From positions 62,001 to 126,000 of the forward strand of contig JAQJVL010000516.1 in the NCBI GenBank assembly GCA_035578905.1: 64,000 nucleotides of DNA, in the 5' to 3' direction. Below, one piece after another: positions 12,601 through 24,600 of this stretch. The stretch is from Stictocephala bisonia (taxonomy: Eukaryota > Arthropoda > Insecta > Hemiptera > Membracidae). Within the stretch, counting starts at the first letter, position 1. Each line of letters starts with the position of its first letter. Both the position numbers and the translations under genes were made by a program. The notes under the pieces are model-generated. The model did not search any database. It was not told where the DNA came from and saw only the letters and a program-made list of their open reading frames with translations.

Positions 12601-15600
12601 TTTCTGTAGAGAATCTTCTGCTTTAATCTAAACTTGGCCACGTTTTTATTCAACTGAGCTTCCATTTGCATATTAGCTGTTATAGCGTGGTGGTCGGATA
12701 GAGCAGATATCACAACTGCACTTTCAGTGGTTTGGTCATTGGTAAAAATGTGGTCTATGAGTGTCTTGAATCCTCGAAACTCTCTAGTGTAAGATCTTAT
12801 CACATTTTTAAGACCATAAGTGCACATCAAAATCAACCACTTTAAAGCTTTGACTGAGTCTTTTGAAAGGTCTATATTCAAATTACCCATGATAACGGTT
12901 TTACTGCTTTTTTCATATATTTGCCTGTACCCTGCAATCAACAACATGTTTGAATTCCCATCTGTTTCTATCAAAATAGCAGCAAGCTTGCAAATTCCTT
13001 CCACATTATAATCGCTTAGATCCAGGACTTGATGTTTGATGTTGCTTTTGCTCCAAATACTGACTCCACCTTTTTTTCAGTCTCTGATCTACAAAAAGCA
13101 GATACATTTGTAAAACCTTCTACATGCGTATTGTCAAACTCATCATCTTTGAGCCAGTGTTCAGATAAGCATATTATATCAGGCAATTCAGTATCAATGA
13201 GTAGTTGTAATGGCACTTTGCCATCATTCCTTTAATAATTTGGTGAATTAGCTTTAAACAGTTAGGTTTACGTTCTACACCTCGCCGAAATCGCTCGAAC
13301 GCTGTAGAGTTTGTGAGGTGCCCCTAAAAAATACTGGTTGTAAAACACTTGTCAGATGATAATTAGTCTTTCTAAAATAACGTTCACAAACATTAGAATT
13401 TAACTAATTTTGAGAAGTTACGACTGACTTTTCAAGAGGCATTGCATTCAGTAATAAATCTGCAAGTTTCAATTTACCTTTAAAATTTAGGTTCAAACCA
13501 TGCATTGTGTAAAACTCTCGACTCAACGAGTTAAGTGAAACAAACTCAACATTGCTATGCGAAGAAATCTGTTGCTGAATTCTGTTATTAATTACTAGGG
13601 TAGCACGATCAAGGTAAGGATTATCATACCTTTGTGGAAGGGAAACAATAATAATTTTCGCGGAGACACCAGCCCTCAAGAGATCACCCAGCCCCAACAA
13701 GATGCCACTACAGCGCCCATTTACATTGCCATTGATCAGAACAGTTGTTACAGTAGTTGATGTATGATATTTGGTTGTCTATGATATAGTGCCTCATTGA
13801 CCAGAACTGTTGTTACAGTAGTTGATGGATGATATTTGGTTGTCTATGATATAGTGCCTCATTGACCAGAACTGTTGTTACAGTAGTTGATGGATGATAT
13901 TTGGTTGTCTGTGATATAGTGCTTCATTGGTCAGAACAGTTGTTACAGTAGTTGATGGATGATATTTGGTTGTCTATGATATAGTGCCTCATTGACCAGA
14001 ACTGTTGTTACAGTAGTTGATGGATGATATTTGGTTGTCTGTGATATAGTGCATTATTGATCAGAACAGTTGTTACAGTAGTTGATGGATGATATTTGGT
14101 TGTCTGTGATATAGTGCTTCATTGGTCAGAACAGTTGTTACAGTAGTTGATGGATGATATTTGGTTGTCTGTGATATAGTGCTTCATTGGTCAGAACAGT
14201 TGTTACAGTAGTTGATGGATGATATTTGGTTGTATGTGATATAGTGCTTCATTGGTCAGAACAGTTGTTACAGTAGTTGATGGATGATATTTGGTTGTCT
14301 GTGATATAGTGCATTATTGATCAGAACAGTTGTTACAGTAGTTGATGGATGATATTTGGTTGTCTGTGATATAGTGCTTCATTGGTCAGAACAGTTGTTA
14401 CAGTAGCCACCTATTACTGTCATAAGTGGTTGTAATGGGTTTGCTTTTAATATATTATTTGTATAGTTAATTTTATGTGATGATTAAAATATATAAGAGT
14501 TATATTTTTTAAAATACCATAAAATTGTGCACATAATGCCTACTTTAGAATGGTTACATAGTGAATTGAGTTTGTTCCCTTTGTTAGTGTGAACTTGTAA
14601 ATGTGTTTTGACAAAATTAATTTATTTGGATTCTCATGACCACTTGAAACTTGAACATTTAAAAATAAAGTTATTCCTTCCTCTTATATATGTGCATGTT
14701 AGTTATAATTTTATAGTTAAAATAAAATGTGAAAAATAATAATTAACAAGGGGCGAAATCAACAAAACATTTTAGAAATATCTATTAAAAATTAGATGGT
14801 TAGTTGTGTTGTGTCTACACTTATTCTGGACGTTTATAAAATTAACTGGAACCTCATAATTAGTACTATAATTATGTTTTAGGAAATGATAAAAGAATAA
14901 TTAAATATATAGCAAAATTTTACTCTTTTCTACTAAATGTTGTTGTTGTGTGGTTTGAGCTTAACCAATATTTTGGTGGAAGCCTTGTAACATGATAGAC
15001 ATGTAATTAACTTGTATTTATGGTTCGTCATCAAAATCACACGTAGTTATTTGTAAATTTATTTTGTTTAAGGTACAAATTACTGTAATTCAAAAAATAA
15101 TTTGTAGAAGTAAGAATTAAAAATTACAAAGTCCTTAAGGTGGTTCAGCCGGCTTTAGGGACAACTGAATTCCGCTCGAAGCACTAACTGTACGTCTGAC
15201 CATGATCTATTCATACAGAGACACTCAACCCCTCCCCCCTCCCTGGGATGGGTGGGGTATAACTACAGTAAGTCATTTAAGTGCGAGTTTGCAGGTGCAG
15301 TGTCTCGCTATATTGGATTTTATACTAACTATATGGATTTGTAGCGATTGGATTTTAATATAACATGCAGGTAAAAATATATATTCCAGCTGAGTATATA
15401 AAGTTAATCAATTTTGTAAATTGTGTGATATTAAAAAGTATAAGATGCCAAACACGACATTGTATTTCTCGTCGTAATAAAATAAAAGTAAACATATAAC
15501 ATTAATTATTTAAAATCAAATTTACTAATTTGCAGTAAAATTACGTAATTTAAAATAACTTATGAGCAAGACCAGTCCTGTGAGGGTCTGTTTTAAAAAT

Positions 15601-18600
15601 TTGGGAGTAATCGGGAAAATAATCTTTTTATTCTGTATGTACCAAGAAAGCCCAAATTCGCATCTTTTAGGTGATGTATTTATAACTATAAACATAATTT
15701 TAGTAAAAGAACTACTTGGGAGATGTTTAATAGCTGATATAAAGTCATTGATATAAAAAAAAAATCAAACTGTTTGACCATGAACAGCTTTAAGATTTGT
15801 GGGTAATTTTCTTAATAAGATGTTATAATAAGTCGTTTTTTACCAAAATGTAATAAGTGATCATGTATGTTAAATAAGGAATAATTTTTATTTCCAGCAC
15901 ACATATTCCCCTGTCAGTGGATGGGGTGGAAATTGTCGTCAATGGCTCGGGCTCGTACATGGAACTAAGGAAGGCTTATGTTACTGTTGATCTAGTAAAG
16001 TCTGCCACATTCAAGGTAATATTTTAAAATTATATTATGGCTTATAATAGGGTAAAATAAACCAGTATATTTGAATTGCACAGGAGTACATAGTCACTTT
16101 TGCACCAGTGTGGTAAAAGATGCTACTGGAAATATAAGTGGGGAGTGGCAAAGGAATCAAAATTTAAATTAGGGATAGCATAGTTAGTGATTGCCCATAG
16201 TGTCCTTTTTAGGGGGATTAGCCGGTCTTTATTCAATCAGAGAAGCAGGTATTGAATGTTTATGAAACCTGGATTTAGCTCTGTGGTAGGAGATCAATAT
16301 TAAAACACTGAGACACAAGTACTTTGTTCTTTAGATTTTATTTAGATATTTTTTAATGGTCTTAATTAGCTAATCACGAATGTCTTGTACACAATTTACA
16401 TAGCTACCAATAGTACCTTGTAATTGGAAACAAATGGACAGTTTCCTGGCCTTTATTCTGTTGTGCTTGTAGATTCATATGCCAGCCATTCCTAATATCA
16501 TGTGCTCGTTTAATTATTAATTCTTTTTCCCTGTTTGAGTTGCAAATAAGAATAAAAAAATAATTTGCTTAGTTCAAAATATTGTAGATCAACAAAATTA
16601 TTGTGAAGTATTTAAAAAATAAATAAGTATGGCTTTCAGGAGCTAGAATCAACTCATCGCTATAATTGCTTGGTAAAAAACTTGTAGGCACTAATTCTTT
16701 TCATACTTAATCCTGTTGGTAGTAAAATACAGGTGACAAGTTAATTACGGTGTCCTTCTAAACAAATGGTATTGCAGGCTGGCGGGTGTTACTTGTTCAG
16801 CAATCTGCGGGGCTGTGATGGACAGCGAGTCTATTTCAATGGCTGCTCCTGCATTGCTCTTAATGGGGAGATTGTGGGTCGAAGCCAACAGTTTGGACTT
16901 CAGGATGTGGTTGGTTTTTATACTATAGTTTATTTACATGTACGATTTATACACTTTCTAATCGAGTATTGTCTGTAAAATAAGAGTACACAAAATATAT
17001 CTTAGTTTGTGTTATGCATAAGGAAGATTGCTAAGGTGTATGTTAAAATATGTGAGGTACAGCATAAGAACATGTACATAATCTCAACTATTTTTTAAAT
17101 GTAGTTAATTAAATATTTTTATGGTTCAATATGTATGAGTGCACCAACCAAACATAGAGGTATGGTCAGTTAGTTTCAACTGCATTTTCATATCATATAT
17201 ATATCCAGCCTTTTCAACTGCACTTACGAAGTGCTATCAAAGATTCTACAAAAAAGACTAGAGGAATATACAACAAAATCGAAGGAGATCAACAATGGAC
17301 AAAATCTTTATACTAAAAAAAAAACAATTGCCAAATACTATGAGTTCAATAAATCCTTTCTATGCCTGTTTGTGAATTTATCCAAAGCATATGACTTGGT
17401 CAGCAGAAAAAAACTCTCGAAGATAATGGAAAAGAATGGAATGAAAAAAAAATTAATACATTTATCAAAATCAAGTATATCAGGGTCTAGATGTAAGGTG
17501 AAGGTCAATGGAGAATTCTCGGAATGGTTTAATATAAACAAGGTTGTAAGACAGGGAGATGGTTTGTCCCCATTGCTGTTCAATTTAGTTTTAGAAGGAT
17601 CACTACAACAAGTAAGAAAAACAGAAGGGGGAATTATAATAGGGAGAACAACAACGTAGCGTGTGTCAAAAATCTGTCAACGTATCAAAGAGAAAATCAC
17701 CTAAGTATGACAAAATCGCGCATGGTCTCAATGCGCTATAATGTCGTACCCCCATGGGTTGAGTTTGATATGGATTTTACAAGGGTTCACAATACAGGCT
17801 AAGGAACTTGAAACTAGTGCACCACTAGTTTTATCATTAATTTTATGAATTATATTTTTTGAATATGTATAGTCTTAAAAGAGTATAGTATAGAATTACT
17901 AGAGTATAAAATAGATTTCGGCTGAACTTCTACAACGTAAATATTCAATTATGTTACCCTTTTTTTTAATGGAATGTATAGTAAATTAATGAAATGTAAA
18001 AAATTGTTACAAAACTTTCCTACCCTATACTTCATGGAAAATCGTTGCAACAAATATAAAATTTGTGATTCTACTACAAGTATTTACTAACGATTTAGAA
18101 ATTTAGGGTTTCTTTGACATAAAAATTCATGTTCTGATTACATTTTTTTGTTTGATTTTATTATTTAATCCTAGGTTGTTTCAGTGTTTCATTTTATTTT
18201 TCTTATTGTTTGCTAAATGTAAATAACATATAGAATTTTGTTTTTGATTTTCATAGTGTTTGCTAAGTATGTAAATAGCATATAGTAACAGATCAAACCG
18301 ATTAATAAACTAAATACTTAATTCGGAAACAAAAACATTACACTATGTCAACACATACATGTATATTATCATCAGCCACCTGTCACCTCTAGGAAACCGT
18401 ACGTTAAAAGTTATCATTAGGCTATGGTTGTGATTAATCATGTTGTGTTTACGTTTAGCATCATTTGCCATATTTGTTAATGTTGTGTCAGAAAATGTTG
18501 ACTACAATATTTATTTTGTAGTGTTGTTCAGTAGAATTAAATAAAACCTATACCTAAATTTGTATAGGTAAACTTGACAGTAAAGTGTAAAAAATAGTTA

Positions 18601-21600
18601 GTAAAAAATCCATGTTTTGTTGTTTGCGTCTAGCAAAGTTGAGTTTTATACAGTTTTTGTACCCAATACATGTTTTGTTGTGTAATCGGTTGTGTATATT
18701 CATATTCCTTCTCCATAAATCCTTTTCGCTACTGCTAGTTGAGCAACGAAACCGGTAACTTGGATGGTATGGTTAAAATTATTTACAATTTATTATTATT
18801 GAATTGAAAAACTTCCAGATTACAAATTTACGTATACATTTTATTTCATTCTATTGAACAACACTACAAAATAAGTGGCATGTATTCAGTACATCACAAC
18901 TTCACCAAGCTTTCATCCGAGCTTTAATAGCAGGTAGGTAACAGGTAGAACTGGATAGATCAGGTAGTTTGGGGTGTGACAAAATAGCGAGTCCAGAGAG
19001 GGGTGGGGACGCGTTTTTTGTTGCACCCCCAACGATAATCATTTATGACCACCTTTAGATAGGTATAATGCGTGATTTTGTTGTAAATTCATTATAATAA
19101 GAACCAAATTAAATGTATATGCATTCATGGATGATATTGCAGTGTTATCTAAAAATGAAGAACTGAAAAGGCTAACAAATAAACTCATACACCCAAACAC
19201 AAAACGTAGGTTTAAAAATAAATGAAGAGAAAACCAAAATAATGGAAAGTGGATGGGATAACCAAATAAATAATAAATAATATGTAGAAATGTGAGGATA
19301 TAAATTCCAAAAGACAAACAGTTTTATCTGTTTAGGAGTTATGCTAACAAGCCATAAGGAAAAAAAATATATAGATTCAACAAACAATAAATGCAGCATA
19401 TAAAAGTTTTTTGGCTTGTCACAAACTATTAGGTTCTATACTATTATCCCACAAAAAAAGTTTGTATATATAAAACCATTATAAGACTGGTACTATTGTA
19501 TGGGCCAGAAAACTGGGGGTTAAGCAAACAGATTGAAAAACGCTAATAGTATTTGAAAACAAAATATTAAGAAAAATATATGGACCATCCTTTGAAGACT
19601 GAGAGTAGAGAATAAAACACAATAGAGAGTTGAGACAGCTATATTTGGACCCAGACATCGTGGCCGCAGGAGGTGGTGAAAAGCAGAAGGTTGAAATGGG
19701 CTTGCCACGTATTAAGGGTGTTTGATCGAAAATAACTTTTGAAAATTGTTTGAACAAAATTGTTAGTATCCATGTAAGCAATAAATGTGTTATGGGAAAA
19801 AATTCTTAAAATTTTCTTTATGAAGATATGGCTGCCCAAAGGCCTTTTTGGCGCATAACTCATGAACAAACCGTTTGATATAATTTATTAACATTTTGAG
19901 AATATAGTGAAATAAAGGTACTAACCAACTTAGTACATAGTAAATCTAGTTTGTAAGTGTTACTTATTATTTTTCTATAAATGATATTTGTTTAAATTTT
20001 GAGTTGAAATTTGTACTGTCAACTTTGGCTAAAAAAGTAGATTAATAATTAATATAAAATTCATTGTAAGAGTTACTATAAATGTGGGAGTTATGCCCAT
20101 CTGTCGAATTTGCAGGGCGGGAAAGGGGAAGAGACTATGGGGGAAGAGAGAGGAGGAGAATACATTGCTAGTTCATTAGTGAATCAGATCTTTACTACTC
20201 TTAGGGTCATTTGCGATAAAATCTAGAAAAAAATTCCTTAGAGCACTAAACTGGGCGCCCAGATGAACACCCTTAACCCTTTCCCCTCGGAACTGTCTGT
20301 TAAAAAAATGTTCTCTCAGATTAGGTGTCCGGTACAGTTGGCCACACATGTTTCTACTTCAGCTTGGTAGTCGAACACCTGCTAGTGACCTGTAAGGTCA
20401 GGTAGCCAACTGGGTTGGCCATGGCTGCTTTGTTTACTAGATTGCCAGCCATGTCATTCTCCCATTCTCACCAGGTTGGAACCTATTTTAAGATCATTCA
20501 GGCTTATTGGGATTGTACATGGTTATTTAAGTTTAAATAAGTGACATATAAGTATAATCACTTCAACCATAAATAATCTTTTTCTGTATAAGTTTTAGTA
20601 GCCTCAGACTGTTTATTTTTCTCTCGGTGGCTGTAGGATGTAAAATTTTGACAACATTTATATTTTTATTTTGTTTATAGTTTTTTGTTTAAATAAAAAG
20701 AGCTGTTAAGAAATGAATCTGTTTATTGATCATAATAGACTCATAAGTTCACTTAATAATATATAAAACAATATTTATGTTAATAGCTGTTACAGAACTA
20801 AAGTTATAAAGTTAATTTTTAAATAATGCATGTTGTGGCAGCATATAAATCAGAGTGCGACAGAGAGAATGCACCTGGATAATAGAATGGGAAAGAGAAA
20901 ATTTGATTTTATATTCTTGTTCAAGTGAATCTTTGTTTATATAGGAGGTTGTGGTAGCCTCAATAGACCTAGAAGACATCCGTTCTTATCGTAACTCAAT
21001 ACGATCCAGAAGCACACTAAGTGGTAGTAGCAAAGCTTACCCTCGCATCACTGTAGACATCTCACTTTCTTCAGGCGTCTTGGCTGCCTCATGCACCCCC
21101 ATAGTCTGGAAGTACCACACTCCTGAAGAAGAAATTGCTTTTGGACCAGCTTGTTGGTTGTGGGATTATCTTAGGTCAGTGGTATCAAATTACACGTAGG
21201 TAGGAAATCTGTTATAAGATTTTGTTTTCTAAATGAATAAATCTTTATTACTTACCAATTGAATTATTTATTTCTATAAAAATGATAGAGTAGTACTGTA
21301 CAAACTGCTTTTAAGTTCTTGACAGTATAGATTTTAAAATCTAAAGTTAATTGAGCCATCAGTTATAACCTTCCCCAGTCTCTCAATTTATATCAGTATT
21401 TCATTCTCAGCTGTTAATTCTGAAGAGGAAGCATTATTTTTATCACATTTTAATGTTTCCTTCAATCTTATGTCAGAGGTAAAAGAAGCTTTGAAAAATT
21501 GCATATCTTGTTTGTCTTATAGCTTTTATATGGGGTTTTCAAGTTTTTACTTAACTCAGTGTCCAGTGAGATGGAAAGTAAGAAAAACACCGGAAAGTAA

Positions 21601-24600
21601 GGACATCTCAGAAAATTCAGTGAGTTAAAAATAAAACTGGGAATATGATATGATCACTCCCATACTACTCCTAGAAAATCTCATTTTTCAAGCATGTTTT
21701 AAATCCCTATCTAAGTCCCATCTCCACTCTGTACACCAATGTAACATACATAACATGATTTGTACAAAACTTCTTACATTTAAATCTAACATTGGTATAC
21801 CTTAACATCCCTCCCCTATTATATATGAAATCCTTTTTTCAAAATTTTTCTCATCAGCAAATATGTTATATGTCTCAGTAATGTTCTCATCACAAATGTG
21901 TTATATGCCTCAGTAATGTTCTCATCATAAATGTGTTATATGTCTCAGTAATGTTCTCATCACAAATGTGTTATATATCTCAGTAGTGTTCTCATCACAA
22001 ATGTGTTATATGTCTGAGTAATGTTCTCATCATAAATGTGTTATATGTCTCAGTAATGTTCTCATCACAAATGTGTTATATGTCTCAGTAATGTTCTCAT
22101 CACAAATATGTTATATGTCTCAGTAATGTTCTCATCACAAATGTGTTATATGTCTCAGTAATGTTCTCATCATAAATGTGTTATATGTCTCAGTAATGTT
22201 CTCATCACAAATGTGTTATATGTCTCAGTAATGTTCTCATCACAAATATGTTATATGTCTCAGTAATGTTCTCATCATAAATGTGTTATATGTCTCAGTA
22301 ATGTTCTCATCACAAATGTGTTATATGTCTCAGTAATGTTCTCATCATAAATGTGTTATATGTCTCAGTAATGTTCTCATCACAAATGTGTTATATGTCT
22401 CAGTAATGTTCTCATCATAAATGTGTTATATGTCTCAGTAATGTTCTCATCATAAATGTGTTATATGTCTCAGTAATGTTCTCATCACAAATGTGTTATA
22501 TGTCTCAGTAATGTTCTCATCATAAATGTGTTATATGTCTCATTAATGTTCTCATCACAAATGTGTTACATGTCTCAGTAATGTTCTCATCACAAATGTG
22601 TTATATGTCTCAGTAATGTTCTCATCATAAATGTGTTATATGTCTCAGTAATGTTCTCATCACAAATGTGTTATATGTCTCAGTAGTGTTCTCATCACAA
22701 ATGTGTTATATGTCTGAGTAATGTTCTCATCATAAATGTGTTATATGTCTCAGTAATGTTCTCATCACAAATGTGTTATATGTCTCAGTAATGTTCTCAT
22801 CACAAATGTGTTATATGTCTCAGTAATGTTCTCATCACAAATGTGTTATATGTCTCAGTAATGTTCTCATCATAAATGTGTTATATGTCTCAGTAATGTT
22901 CTCATCACAAATGTGTTATATGTCTCAGTAATGTTCTCATCATAAATGTGTTATATGTCTCAGTAATGTTCTCATCACAAATGTGTTGTATGTCTCAGTA
23001 GTGTTCTCATCACAAATGTGTTATATGTCTCAGTAGTGTTCTCATCACAAATGTGTTATATGTCTCAGTAGTGTTCTCATCACAAATGTGTTATATGTCT
23101 GAGTAATGTTCTCATCACAAATGTGTCATATGTCTCAGTAATATTCTCATCACAAATATGTTATATGTCTCAGTAATGTTCTCATCATAAATGTGTTATA
23201 TGTCTCAGTAGTGTTCTCATCACAAATGTGTTATATGTCTCAGTAATGTTCTCATCACAAATGTGTCATATGTCTCAGTAATATTCTCATCACAAATATG
23301 TTATATGTCTCAGTAATGTTCTCATCATAAATGTGTTATATGTCTCAGTAGTGTTCTCATCACAAATGTGTCATATGTCTCAGTAATATTCTCATCACAA
23401 ATATGTTATATGTCTCAGTAATGTTCTCATCATAAATGTGTTATATGTTTCAGTAGTGTTCTCATCACAAATGTGTCATATGTCTCAGTAATATTCTCAT
23501 GACAAATATGTTATATGTCTCAGTAATGTTCTCATCATAAATGTGTTATATGTCTCAGTAGTGTTCTCATCACAAATGTTTCATATGTCTCAGTAATATT
23601 CTCATCACAAATATGTTATATGTCTCAGTAATGTTCTCATCATAAATGTGTTATATGTCTTCAGTAGTGTTCTCATCACAAATGTGTCATATGTCTCAGT
23701 AATATTCTCATCACAAATATGTTATATGTCTCAGTAATGTTCTCATCATAAATGTGTTATATGTATCAGTAATATTCTCATCACAAATATGTTATATGTC
23801 TTAGTAATGTTCTCATCATAAATGTGTTATATGTCTCAGTAATGTTCTCATCACAAATATGTTATATGTCTCAGTAATTTTCTCATCATAAATGTGTTAT
23901 ATGTCTCAGTAGTGTTCTCATCACAAATGTGTCATATGTCTCAGTAATATTCTCATCACAAATATGTTATATGTCTCAGTAATGTTCTCATCATAAATGT
24001 GTTATATGTCTCAGTAATGTTCTCATCACAAATGTGTCATATGTCTCAGTAATATTCTCATCACAAATATGTTATATGTCTCAGTAATGTTCTCATAATA
24101 AATGTGTTATATGTCTCAGTAGTGTTCTCATCACAAATGTGTCATATGTCTCAGTAATATTCTCATCACAAATATGTTATATGTCTCAGTAATGTTCTCA
24201 TCACAAATATGTTATATGTCTCAGTAGTGTTCTCATCACAAATATGTTATATGTCTCAGTAGTGTTCTCATCACAAATGTGTTATATGTCTGAGTAATGT
24301 TCTCATCACAAATGTGTCATATGTCTCAGTAATATTCTCATCACAAATATGTTATATGTCTCAGTAATGTTCTCATCATAAATGTGTTATATGTCTTCAG
24401 TAGTGTTCTCATCACAAATGTGTCATATGTCTCAGTAATATTCTCATCACAAATATGTTATATGTCTCAGTAATGTTCTCATCATAAATGTGTTATATGT
24501 CTCAGTAGTGTTCTCATCACAAATGTGTCATATGTCTCAGTAATATTCTCATCACAAATATGTTATATGTCTCAGTAATGTTCTCATCATAAATGTGTTA

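Larger units (their letters stand above)
11299..13700 (-). mobile_element. LINE (jockey/CR1-like) with internally deleted reverse transcriptase
   Basis: Minus strand from 13700 down: an SGNH-hydrolase-like end, an apurinic-type endonuclease (13216-12585), a linker and the start of RT (12236-11546), then the ORF2 C-terminus ([19 protein letters not shown] near 11440). Between the early RT part ([17 protein letters not shown]) and the C-terminal part the palm domain with the catalytic Asp pair is missing. Several frameshifts. Confidence 0.85.

Noticed and set aside
11583..13235. Plus-strand frames at 11583, 11871, 12049, 12820 and 13029
   Set aside because: They are the opposite strand of the LINE endonuclease and RT remnants.
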